A stretch of DNA of 44,751 bases. Origin: Pseudobdellovibrionaceae bacterium. GTDB taxonomy: Bacteria > Bdellovibrionota > Bdellovibrionia > Bdellovibrionales > JAMPXM01. A model generated the notes under the pieces. The model was not told the DNA's origin. It worked only from the letters and a program-made list of their open reading frames with translations, and searched no databases. Shown piece after piece: positions 37,302 to 44,751 of this stretch. A program made the translations under genes and the position numbers. The stretch covers positions 163,646 to 208,396 of the forward strand of contig JAJTYM010000002.1 of assembly GCA_021463345.1 (NCBI GenBank), written 5' to 3'. Numbering within the stretch: position 1 is the first letter of the stretch; every line of letters starts with the position of its first letter.

Positions 37302-38180
37302 ATGCAGCTCAAAGAAGTGCTTCAAAAAACGACGGCTTTTTTCAAAGAAAAAGGCATCAGCTCCGCCCGCCTAGACACGGAGCTGCTCTTGGCACGGGCC
37401 CTCAGTTGGGACCGCATCAAGATCTACATGAATTACGATTATCCTCTCTCGGAACAGGAGCTTGAAGCGTGCCGTGCCTTGGTCCGCCGCCGGGCGCAAG
37501 GAGAGCCGATCGCGTATATTCTAGGATCGCGTGATTTCTACAAAAGCACGTTCGAAGTTGAGCCCGGGGTTTTGATCCCGCGCCCGGAAACCGAGATCAT
37601 TGTCGAGGAAACCGTTGCGTGGCTGAGGGCGAACGCGCCGACCGCTCCGACGATCATCGATTTCGGATCTGGCAGCGGGTGCATCGGTTTGAGCCTCATC
37701 AAGGAGATTCCGGACGCGACTCTTCTGGCTTGTGAGATCTCGGAAAAGGCGTTGGGAGTGACCAAACGCAACGCCGAGCGATTGGGGGTAGATGGTCGCG
37801 TCGCCTTACGCGCGGGCGATGTCGCGACCGTCGCCGCGTCCGAGATCCCGTGGGCGCTCGCGAGCGGTGTCGATGCGATCGTCGCCAATCCGCCGTATAT
37901 CGCCGTCGATGATCCGCAGGTGGAAAACGGCGTGCGCAAGTATGAACCGCGGGAGGCCCTTTTCTCCGGCGATAACGGCCTGGCGCACGTTCGCTCGTGG
38001 GCAAGCAAAGCGGCTGAGCTCGCGCGGCCCGGGGGCTTCGTCATGTTCGAGATCGGCGCTGGTCAAGGGTTTGAGGCGTCCGGCATTTTCAGGGTCGACG
38101 ACCGCTTCGAATCGGTCGCGGTCGTCAAAGACCTCGCCGGACACGATCGTTTCGTGCGTTGCTTGAGGAGCGGAGGGTGA
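37302..38180 (+). CDS. prmC: Release factor glutamine methyltransferase PrmC (HemK)
   Basis: A 292-residue SAM-dependent methyltransferase. The N-terminal helical domain (about 1-85) binds the release factor; the SAM motif is DFGSGSGCIG at 120-129, and NPPY at 196-199 is the substrate glutamine motif. The start at 37302 matches the family N-terminus; an upstream TTG at 37227 would add 25 unlike residues. It follows prfA by 82 nt and precedes murA by 4 nt. Confidence 0.95.
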   Translation: MQLKEVLQKTTAFFKEKGISSARLDTELLLARALSWDRIKIYMNYDYPLSEQELEACRALVRRRAQGEPIAYILGSRDFYKSTFEVEPGVLIPRPETEIIVEETVAWLRANAPTAPTIIDFGSGSGCIGLSLIKEIPDATLLACEISEKALGVTKRNAERLGVDGRVALRAGDVATVAASEIPWALASGVDAIVANPPYIAVDDPQVENGVRKYEPREALFSGDNGLAHVRSWASKAAELARPGGFVMFEIGAGQGFEASGIFRVDDRFESVAVVKDLAGHDRFVRCLRSGG

Positions 38181-38184
38181 TTTC

Positions 38185-39435
38185 ATGGATAAGATGACCG
38201 TTCGTGGCGGCAAACGCCTCAAAGGCGAAGTCGCCGCTAGTGGAGCGAAAAACTCGGCGCTCAAACTTCTCTTCGCGAGTTTGCTCGCCGAAGGCGAGCA
38301 TGTTTTCCACAACGTCCCCGAGCTTAAGGACGTCGAAAGCGCCATGGCGCTCCTTGAAAGCCTTGGTTGCGCGTGCCGGCGCGAAGGCAAGACTTTGCGC
38401 ATCCATGTCAAAGCGCCGAAAACGTACGAAGCCCATTACGACCTCGTCCGCAAGATGCGAGCGAGCATCCTGTGCTTGGGACCGCTGCTTGCGAAATACG
38501 GGCAGGCGCAAGTCAGCCTTCCGGGGGGCTGCGCGATCGGCACGCGCCCCATCGACCTTCACTTGGCGGCGTTCAGAGCGATGGGCGCCGACATCCAGCT
38601 GAGAGAGGGCTATGTCCACGCCGAGGCTGGCCGTCTGAAAGGCGCGAGCATTCTCTTCGAATTTGCGACCGTCGGTGGTACCGAGAACGCGATGATGGGA
38701 GCGACGCTCGCGGAGGGCGTGACTACGATCGAAAACGCCGCGAAAGAGCCGGAAATCGTCGATCTCGCCAATTATCTCAATAAAATGGGCGCGAGAATCA
38801 CCGGCGCGGGCTCGAGCATCATCCGTGTCGAAGGTGTCGAGAGGCTTCGGCCCGCTGAGCACACCGTGATTCCCGATCGCATCGAAACCGGTACTCTGAT
38901 GATTGCCGGCGCGATCACGGGCGGCGAAGTCACAGTCACCCGCTGCGTTCCTCTCGACGTCGATGCCTTGATCCTTAAAATGAGGGAAAGCGGCTTCAAG
39001 GTCGAACATGGCAAGGATTCGGTCACGGTTTGGGGGGAAAAGGGCTGGAAGGGAGTGGATGTGACGACCGCGCCTCATCCTGCGTTCCCGACCGATCTGC
39101 AAGCCCAATTCATGGCTTTGATGACCGTCGCTGAAGGGACGAGCGTCGTCACGGAAACCGTGTTCGAGAACCGTTTCATGCATGTCACTGAATTGCTGCG
39201 TTTGGGGGCGGATATCACGCCGAAGGCTCGAGTGGCCGTCGTGCGGGGGCGACCCGATGGCCTGCAGGGCGCGCCCGTGATGGCGACGGACCTCCGCGCG
39301 AGTGCGAGCCTCGTGCTCGCGGGCCTGATCGCCAAAGGAGAGACCACGATCAGCCGCATTTACCATCTGGATCGTGGTTATGAGCGCATGGAAGAAAAAC
39401 TCAAGGGTCTTGGCGCCGACATCGGGCGGGTTTAG
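38185..39435 (+). CDS. murA: UDP-N-acetylglucosamine 1-carboxyvinyltransferase MurA
   Basis: A 416-residue EPT-fold enzyme for the first committed step of peptidoglycan synthesis (enolpyruvyl transfer to UDP-GlcNAc in the cytoplasm). The K22-N23 pair and the catalytic loop cysteine C116 ([15 protein letters not shown]) are present, so the enzyme would be expected to be sensitive to fosfomycin. Other conserved segments include [15 protein letters not shown] and the C-terminal [10 protein letters not shown]. It begins 4 nt after prmC. Confidence 0.97.
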   Translation: MDKMTVRGGKRLKGEVAASGAKNSALKLLFASLLAEGEHVFHNVPELKDVESAMALLESLGCACRREGKTLRIHVKAPKTYEAHYDLVRKMRASILCLGPLLAKYGQAQVSLPGGCAIGTRPIDLHLAAFRAMGADIQLREGYVHAEAGRLKGASILFEFATVGGTENAMMGATLAEGVTTIENAAKEPEIVDLANYLNKMGARITGAGSSIIRVEGVERLRPAEHTVIPDRIETGTLMIAGAITGGEVTVTRCVPLDVDALILKMRESGFKVEHGKDSVTVWGEKGWKGVDVTTAPHPAFPTDLQAQFMALMTVAEGTSVVTETVFENRFMHVTELLRLGADITPKARVAVVRGRPDGLQGAPVMATDLRASASLVLAGLIAKGETTISRIYHLDRGYERMEEKLKGLGADIGRV

Positions 39436-39461
39436 GCCGGTTCCACTTGGAATTGAAGGCG

Positions 39462-39499
39462 AAAAAAAACCCTGACATCGGAGGGGTGATGTCAGGGTT
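39462..39499 (-). terminator. Intrinsic terminator for the minus-strand small gene
   Basis: AACCCTGACATC (39468-39479) and GATGTCAGGGTT (39488-39499) form a perfect 12-bp stem. On the minus strand the stem is followed by a run of T (the A-run at 39462-39469); on the plus strand it is not. It therefore ends transcription coming from the right, about 65 nt past the small gene's stop. Confidence 0.8.
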
Positions 39500-39565
39500 C
39501 AAAAAGACGACTCTGTTTCCGGAGGGGGTGGATTCAGAGCCTTTTGCTTCGTTAGCCCGCCTTAC

Positions 39566-39748
39566 TTAAAGGAGGGGGGTAAGGCAGGCCTCCGTCGCTA
39601 AAACTTTTTCCGGCTGTCCGCCGATCTTTTTGTCGTAACTCAAATCAAATGCGCTCAAGTCCAAGGCCGCGAGCTGCGCCGCTTGAGCAAGGCCCGACAC
39701 CAAGAGCACCACCGCGATATAAACGAAGATGAGAATCGAGCGGATCAC
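39566..39748 (-). CDS. Small secreted peptide (unrecognised)
   Basis: A 60-residue product. The first 23 residues look like a Sec signal peptide: a basic start, a hydrophobic core (ILIFVYIAVVLLVSGL) and an AQA-A cleavage site. The mature part would be about 37 residues, mildly amphipathic (LAALDLSAFDLSYDKKI) with one cysteine near the end. The GTG at 39748 is chosen because AGGAG lies 8 nt upstream; an ATG at 39766 in the same frame would add six residues, and the frame stays open further up without coding character. A dedicated terminator downstream supports a real transcription unit. I do not recognise a family. Confidence 0.55.
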   Translation of the reverse strand: MIRSILIFVYIAVVLLVSGLAQAAQLAALDLSAFDLSYDKKIGGQPEKVLATEACLTPLL

Positions 39749-39901
39749 GTTGCGAGCTCCTGCCATCGGTGCAAACCCGATCTTCGCCAAAGCAAGACGA
39801 ATGCCAAGAAATGTCGGCGTCAAATGGTGATAAACCAGCTTTGGCAGCGATGTGCGCTCGTGTGCTGACCGGACTTTGGTGTGGTTTTTCCGGGCAGCCT
39901 T

Positions 39902-39929
39902 TGATAGCAAATTTTTTTCTAGTAAAATC
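39902..39929 (+). promoter_or_regulatory. Promoter of the GYF/TPR gene
   Basis: TTGATA (39902-39907), 16 bp, TAAAAT (39924-39929); both boxes match consensus at five of six positions. The start would fall near 39936, inside a palindrome, with a leader of about 90 nt. Confidence 0.6.
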
Positions 39930-39931
39930 AA

Positions 39932-39945
39932 TATCTTAAGATATC
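39932..39945. promoter_or_regulatory. 14-bp perfect palindrome over the predicted start site
   Basis: ATATCTTAAGATAT reads the same on both strands and covers the predicted transcription start of the TPR gene, the position of a typical operator. Confidence 0.45.
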
Positions 39946-39949
39946 CTCC

Positions 39950-39976
39950 CAGAATGGACCCAAGCTCCATTCTGGA
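39950..39976. other. Inverted repeat in the TPR gene leader
   Basis: CCAGAATGGA (39950-39959) and TCCATTCTGG (39967-39976) form a perfect 10-bp stem with a 7-nt loop, without T-run. It lies in the predicted 5' leader of the TPR gene. Confidence 0.55.
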
Positions 39977-40026
39977 ACCACCCACGAAGGGTCCAATGAC
40001 CGTAAATCAAGAGTTAAGATAGATAT

Positions 40027-42864
40027 ATGGCGGATCAGGCCCCGAAGTGGATCGTCAAGGACGGCGAAGGTCGCATCTACGGCCCGTTTGCCACCGAGAA
40101 AGTCCTCAGACAAATTGAAAAAGGCTACTTCGCGGGCGGAGAGATGATCGCCAAGTACCCCGGTGGCTCGTGGATACCGATTTCGAAGGCCCCGGAATTT
40201 TACGATAAACTCCTCGACGTCCTGGCCGGCGAAGCCAAATTGAAGCCGCGGCCCGCTTTCGGCGCTCCGGAGGTTGCCACGCCGCCGGATCTTCCCTCGC
40301 TCGAAGAGCAAAAGCCGCATGGTCGCGTGGTACGGGAGTTCGATGCCTCCGAATCCGATGCGTTCGAGGTTTCAAAGGGGCCGGGAGGTGCGGAGGCCGC
40401 TCAGGTCGATCGCGTCGGTAAAATGGACGACAAGGACGTCATCGAATTAACCGACCTGCAGTCGCTCAAACGAGAAGAGAAGATGAAAGCGTCCAAGCTT
40501 CCTCTTTTCCTGATTCTCGCTTCGTTCGCTCTGGTCGCGTTGGCGATCATTTTCCGCCCGGAGGGCGAGCCCCGTAAACTCCGCTTGATCGCGCCGCGGA
40601 AAGGGCAGCCGGAGATTTCTGGTCAGGACGCCAAAGAGCGCTTTCGGCGTGGTCTCGTTTTCTTCCAACACGACACTTTGCCGTCTTATCTTCGCGCTCA
40701 GACGGAATTCGTTCAGTTGATCGAAGGCTCACCGCAGGACGTCGGCGGATACGCCGCTCTTTGCATGACGTATCGTGAGCTTTGGAGTTACACGACTCAG
40801 GACTCGGAGGACATGCGCATTTTCGCGCAGGTTGCGCAGGATGCCAAACGATTGGATCCAGCCGGTTTCAACGGCGCGACCTGCGAGATCATGTATCTCA
40901 TATCGGTGAGTCGTTTCCGTGAGGTGCATGGACTCACCGACATGTGGATCCAGATGCAGTCCTCGTCAGCGATCCTGTACGACGTGACGGCTGAACTCTT
41001 GAAAAACGACCGGAAGTGGTTGGAAACGGCTGGGTACGCGGAAAAGGCGCGTGTGTTATGGGGCAAGTGGCTCAAACCCTACATCGTCGAGGCGCGCGCG
41101 CGAAATCAGCTTCGGCAGCATCAGCAAGCCATGCAGTTGTATCGCGCAGTCCTCAATGCGAATCCCAAGCATCATGTCGCTCGGATCGAGCTCGGCCTTA
41201 TCGAAATGGAGAGTTTCAACCAGGTCGACAAAGCCTATGAGATGCTCAAAGCCGCTCTCGATGCCGAAGAAAAGTTGCCGCGTGAGACGGAATTCTCGGC
41301 GACGTTCGCGATGGCGCAGATCCTCGAGCGGCGGAATTCCCGGGGGCAGGCGCTCGGGTATGCCCAACGCGCGTACGAACTGGATCCGAACGATCCGACC
41401 GTGCGTAATTTGATCATGCGCTTGGGTGGGAAGGTCGTCAGCGATGGCGGAGGAGGGAGCAACGAGCTGCTCGCTCGCGGCGACGAGCTTTTCCGCATCG
41501 GCGACTACCTCGGTGCACAGGCCGTGTACCGCGCGGCTTTCGAAGCCGATGCCGAAAACGGCATGGCGGCGATGAAGGCGGGCCGGTGTTTCTGGTTGCT
41601 CAACCAAAGCGGCGATGCGATCGATTGGCTGAAAAAGGCGGTGTTGGCGGATCCGAAATTGATCCCGGCCTACGTTTTGCTTGCTGATTACTATGGGCAG
41701 CGCTTCGATTATCTTTCGGCATCGAAGACGCTCCAGAGGGCGCAGAAAATCGTGCCACGCAGTTTCGAGATCTGGCGCGGCTTCGCGCTCGTCGAGTTGC
41801 GTCGAAACAATTTCAAAGGCGCCGCCGACTTCGCCAAGCGTTCGCTTGGTATGTACGAAGCTGACGCGGAGACGTACGTGATCATGGCCAAGGCGCAGGT
41901 CGGCCTTGGACGCCACGGCGAGGCTCAAAGTTACGTGCAGAGGGCGATCGAACTCGATCAGAGCAATGTGGAAGCGCAGAGTCTTTATGCGAGCATCCTG
42001 GTTTCCATTCAGGGTATTGAACCAGCGCTCGTTTACGTCGACTCGCTCATTGACACGTACAGCCAAATAACGGACTACCGGGTTACGAAGGGCGAGCTGC
42101 TCTTGAAAGAGGAGCGGTACGGTGATGCGATCACCGCGCTCAAAGAGGCGCGATCGCTAGACCCGAGGAACAAAAAGGCGCTTTTGCTTTTAGGGCGTGC
42201 GCTGCATGCGCAGGGGCAGAATTCAGACGCTTTGCAAACGTATTTGGAAGCGGCGGAAATGGATCCTTCGGACGCCGTTCCGATTTTCATGACTGGATTG
42301 ATTTATTCGGAAGACGTCAGGACGTTGAAGGACGCCGTTCGCCAATTCCAACGCGTGTTGAAGATCAACCCCCGGCACCCGAGGGCTCATATCCAGCTCG
42401 GGTACGCCTATCTGCGCCAGAACATGGGTCAGGAGGCTTTGGCGGAAGCCGAGCTCGAGAGGGCGGTCAATCCAGAACTGGCCGATGCGGCGGTCTTGGC
42501 GGCCGAGGCGCATTTCACCCTTAAGCAGTATGAAAAATGCGCCAACGAGTACCAAAAAGCCGTTGCGAGAAAAGCCAACGACGTCTCAATCTATGTGAAA
42601 ATGGCCCGCTGTTACAGGCTGTCGGGCGCGATGGATTCAGCGGTTTCGTTGCTCAATCAGGCCAAGGCCAGGGAGAGCGGAAATCCGGACATCTACAAGG
42701 AACTCGGCGCGACGTTCCATATGCGTGGTCTCGCTGCCGAGGCGATCGATGCCTACCAGCAGTACTTGGCTCTAGCGCCGAACGCGGTTGACCGGATTGA
42801 GATCGAAGCGGCTATCCGCAAAATCCAGTCGGGTGATCTGTCGATCGAACAAAAGGGGAACTGA
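40027..42864 (+). CDS. GYF-like/transmembrane/TPR protein
   Basis: A 945-residue membrane protein. Residues about 8-66 (KWIVKDGEGRIYGPF onward, ending in an SWIPI segment) resemble a GYF_2-type domain. A linker with a short acidic stretch runs to about 155, and one transmembrane helix spans 158-176. The remaining 770 residues are TPR-like helical repeats to near the C-terminus. With a positively charged flank before the helix (KMKASK), the GYF part should be cytoplasmic and the TPR part periplasmic. TPR arrays of this size act as scaffolds. The ribosome binding site is weak. The stop overlaps the next gene by 1 nt. Its partners are unknown. Confidence 0.85.
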   Translation: MADQAPKWIVKDGEGRIYGPFATEKVLRQIEKGYFAGGEMIAKYPGGSWIPISKAPEFYDKLLDVLAGEAKLKPRPAFGAPEVATPPDLPSLEEQKPHGRVVREFDASESDAFEVSKGPGGAEAAQVDRVGKMDDKDVIELTDLQSLKREEKMKASKLPLFLILASFALVALAIIFRPEGEPRKLRLIAPRKGQPEISGQDAKERFRRGLVFFQHDTLPSYLRAQTEFVQLIEGSPQDVGGYAALCMTYRELWSYTTQDSEDMRIFAQVAQDAKRLDPAGFNGATCEIMYLISVSRFREVHGLTDMWIQMQSSSAILYDVTAELLKNDRKWLETAGYAEKARVLWGKWLKPYIVEARARNQLRQHQQAMQLYRAVLNANPKHHVARIELGLIEMESFNQVDKAYEMLKAALDAEEKLPRETEFSATFAMAQILERRNSRGQALGYAQRAYELDPNDPTVRNLIMRLGGKVVSDGGGGSNELLARGDELFRIGDYLGAQAVYRAAFEADAENGMAAMKAGRCFWLLNQSGDAIDWLKKAVLADPKLIPAYVLLADYYGQRFDYLSASKTLQRAQKIVPRSFEIWRGFALVELRRNNFKGAADFAKRSLGMYEADAETYVIMAKAQVGLGRHGEAQSYVQRAIELDQSNVEAQSLYASILVSIQGIEPALVYVDSLIDTYSQITDYRVTKGELLLKEERYGDAITALKEARSLDPRNKKALLLLGRALHAQGQNSDALQTYLEAAEMDPSDAVPIFMTGLIYSEDVRTLKDAVRQFQRVLKINPRHPRAHIQLGYAYLRQNMGQEALAEAELERAVNPELADAAVLAAEAHFTLKQYEKCANEYQKAVARKANDVSIYVKMARCYRLSGAMDSAVSLLNQAKARESGNPDIYKELGATFHMRGLAAEAIDAYQQYLALAPNAVDRIEIEAAIRKIQSGDLSIEQKGN

Positions 42865-43172
42865 TGAGCGAACTTGTCGATAAGATGCAGCACCGGTTCA
42901 AACAGTCGAGTGGCGATATTTTCAATTTTTTCCTCAAGGTTTTTACGGGTCTGGTGCTCGGTTTGACGCTGGCGCTGATCATTCATGAAATGATGGGTAA
43001 GAAGGACGGGGACGGAATGTTGTCGTTTCTGTTCATCATCCTCGTCGTTACCGGAGTGTTCATGCGGGTGGCGAAAAAGTGGCCGGTGGTTCCAGTTTTG
43101 GTTTTTGATCTCGTTTGTATTCTGATAGGTATCGTTCTCAAATTCTACGTCATGGTCGCGCCAGGAGCCTGA
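42864..43172 (+). CDS. Small three-helix membrane protein
   Basis: A 102-residue protein with three hydrophobic helices (about 20-40, 50-68 and 75-95) and a charged amphipathic N-terminus ([15 protein letters not shown]). The ATG overlaps the TPR stop (TGATG), so the two are likely translationally coupled and may work together in the inner membrane. I do not recognise a family. Confidence 0.75.
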   Translation: MSELVDKMQHRFKQSSGDIFNFFLKVFTGLVLGLTLALIIHEMMGKKDGDGMLSFLFIILVVTGVFMRVAKKWPVVPVLVFDLVCILIGIVLKFYVMVAPGA

Positions 43173-43203
43173 TGCCCCGCGGACCATTCCCTCGGGAGTT
43201 CCG

Positions 43204-44514
43204 ATGATCGACATCAAAGCGCTCGAGCGCGAGGAGCCGCGCCCCGAAACCGGCCGCACGTATGCCGAGGACTATCGGCTTTGCCTCGCTCACAGGGGCG
43301 CGGACCCAGCGTCAGTCGACCGGCTTTTGGATTTGAACCGCGAGCGAAAAAGAGCGATTCAAGACGTCGAAAGCAAAAAGGCCCACCAGGGCAAAGTCGG
43401 GCAGACGATCGCGTCGAAGAAACGCGGCAAGGAGAACGTCGACGCGGAGCTTGCCGAGATGCAGGTGGTGGCGGCTCAGATCAGAGAGGCTGAGACGGCG
43501 GCGGCGGCGGCGGAGGGCAAGGTACAGGATCTACTGGCGGGTCTCCCGAACATGCTTCATCACACGGTTCCGGTCGGCAGAAGCGACGCTGACAATGTCG
43601 TCGTCCACAGTTGGGGTGATCCGCGCAAGTTCGGCTTTCAGCCAAAGGAGCATTGGGAGCTCGGCGAGGAACTGGGGCAGATCGACTTCGAGCGCGCTGG
43701 CAAGGTGACTGGAGCGCGGTTCGCGTTCCTCAAGGGTGCGGTCGCCAGGATGGAGCGTGCGCTCATCAGCTTCATGCTCGATATTCACACTCGTGAACAC
43801 GGCTACACGGAAATGCTGCCGCCTTTCATGATCAATGGGCAGAGCCTGTTCGGCACCGGGAATTTCCCGAAGTTTTTCGATGACGTGTTTCATGTGGCTG
43901 GAACAGACTATCACCTTGCGCCGACCGCTGAAGTGCCGGTGACGAATTACTTCCGCGATGAAACGCTCGATGAAGGGGAACTGCCATTTCGTTACGCCGC
44001 GTACAGCCCGTGTTTTCGCTCGGAGGCGGGAAGCTATGGTAAGGATACGCGCGGGTTGATCCGGCAGCATCAGTTTGAAAAGGTGGAGTTGATGAAGTTC
44101 GCGCATCCGGCGGCTTCGTACGAGGATCATGAAAGGCTAACGCAGAACGCTGAGGTCATTTTGAAGCGCTTGGAACTGCCGTTTCAGCGCGTGATGTTGT
44201 GCACGGGCGATATCAGTTTTGGCGCCGCCAAATGTTACGACTTGAACGTTTGGTTGCCAGGCCAAGGCGCGTATCGTGAGATCAGTTCGTGCTCGAACTT
44301 CGAGGATTTCCAAGCTCGGCGGGCGAACATCCGTTTCAAGCCCAAGGGCGGCGGTAAGCCGCAGTTTGTTCATACGATTAACGGTTCCGGGCTCGCTGTC
44401 GGGCGCACTGTCATCGCCATCATGGAAAATTACCAGCAGGAGGACGGCAGCATACGCGTGCCACAAGCCCTGAAAAGCTATATGGGTGGAATCGATCTGG
44501 TCACCAAAAGCTGA
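43204..44514 (+). CDS. serS: Seryl-tRNA synthetase
   Basis: A 436-residue class II synthetase. The N-terminal antiparallel coiled coil (about 30-105) binds the long variable arm of tRNA-Ser. Motif 2 is in the [20 protein letters not shown] segment and motif 3 in [19 protein letters not shown]. The start has GGGAG about 9 nt upstream. The gene is followed 58 nt later by a tRNA-Ser, its substrate. Confidence 0.97.
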   Translation: MIDIKALEREEPRPETGRTYAEDYRLCLAHRGADPASVDRLLDLNRERKRAIQDVESKKAHQGKVGQTIASKKRGKENVDAELAEMQVVAAQIREAETAAAAAEGKVQDLLAGLPNMLHHTVPVGRSDADNVVVHSWGDPRKFGFQPKEHWELGEELGQIDFERAGKVTGARFAFLKGAVARMERALISFMLDIHTREHGYTEMLPPFMINGQSLFGTGNFPKFFDDVFHVAGTDYHLAPTAEVPVTNYFRDETLDEGELPFRYAAYSPCFRSEAGSYGKDTRGLIRQHQFEKVELMKFAHPAASYEDHERLTQNAEVILKRLELPFQRVMLCTGDISFGAAKCYDLNVWLPGQGAYREISSCSNFEDFQARRANIRFKPKGGGKPQFVHTINGSGLAVGRTVIAIMENYQQEDGSIRVPQALKSYMGGIDLVTKS

Positions 44515-44528
44515 AGCGGCTTTTGCGA

Positions 44529-44557
44529 TTGCCCACACGCGGAGCCACGACTATCCT
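44529..44557 (+). promoter_or_regulatory. Promoter of tRNA-Ser
   Basis: TTGCCC (44529-44534), 17 bp, TATCCT (44552-44557), placing the start near 44564, about 9 nt before the mature tRNA. Confidence 0.5.
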
Positions 44558-44572
44558 GGGTGTCCGCAAGAT

Positions 44573-44662
44573 GGAGAGGTGGCCGAGTGGTTTAAGGCAC
44601 CAGTCTTGAAAACTGGCAGAGTCGCAAGGCTCTCGTGAGTTCGAATCTCACCCTCTCCGCCA
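44573..44662 (+). tRNA. tRNA-Ser (anticodon UGA)
   Basis: A 90-nt type II tRNA including an encoded CCA. The acceptor stem pairs GGAGAGG (44573-44579) with CCTCTCC (44652-44658), discriminator G at 44659. The anticodon loop CTTGAAA has TGA at 44607-44609, flanked by the CCAGT/ACTGG stem. A long variable arm (GAGTCGCAAGGCTC region) and the GTTCGAATC T-loop are present. Confidence 0.97.
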
Positions 44663-44678
44663 TTATTTCTAATTATTA

Positions 44679-44719
44679 AAACGGGTTTGGGGATTTTTCC
44701 TAAACCCGTTTCTTTTTTT
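44679..44719 (+). terminator. Intrinsic terminator after tRNA-Ser
   Basis: AAACGGGTTT (44679-44688) pairs with AAACCCGTTT (44702-44711), extended inward by GG/CC, and is followed by C and seven T (44713-44719). Confidence 0.9.
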
Positions 44720-44751
44720 GTGGGCCATTATTAATTTAATAATTTCGCCTA

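Overview
The window is chromosomal backbone from a GC-rich Gram-negative bacterium, most likely a member of the Bdellovibrionota or a close relative. Pointers to this are a 64-residue bacterial histone of the type known from Bdellovibrio, two DksA-like genes side by side, a PilZ protein, and the rho-rpmE-prfA-prmC-murA order. This placement is inference; no marker here fixes the species. I saw no phage, insertion sequence, CRISPR array or defence island.

Left part (1-9.5 kb): the 5' end of mfd leaves the window on the minus strand. Divergent from it is a seven-gene nuo operon, nuoA-H-J-K-L-M-N, which is exactly the membrane arm of respiratory complex I with none of the peripheral-arm genes. 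A convergent patatin-like lipase follows, with a promoter that predicts a leaderless mRNA.

Middle-left (9.7-21.6 kb): a helix-turn-helix/coiled-coil protein, lon, two DksA/TraR-type genes (one with a Cys4 zinc site, one without), a grpE-dnaJ-lipoprotein operon, hemW, and a divergent two-domain M16 peptidase. This is a protein-quality-control neighbourhood (Lon, GrpE, DnaJ, M16).

Middle (21.8-31.2 kb): an unrecognised conserved-looking protein, tatB-tatC, the histone gene with a long structured leader, minus-strand ligA (again apparently leaderless), and a tight gatC-gatA-gatB-ppx-DUF192 lipoprotein operon.

Right part (31.4-44.7 kb): a LysM protein with a lipobox at one end and a membrane helix at the other, a PilZ protein, rho with an RGG-rich N-terminal extension, rpmE, prfA, prmC (which methylates the prfA product) and murA. 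Next come a small secreted peptide gene on the minus strand, a large GYF-like/TM/TPR protein with a small membrane partner, and serS followed by its cognate tRNA-Ser(UGA). Between rho and rpmE lies a perfect hairpin directly abutting two DnaA-box-like sequences.

The least ordinary items are the histone and its leader (a hairpin whose loop copies the 10 nt upstream of the Shine-Dalgarno), the two matched leaderless promoters, the DnaA-box pair, the small secreted peptide unit and the doubly anchored LysM protein. All promoter, operator and terminator calls were made by eye.
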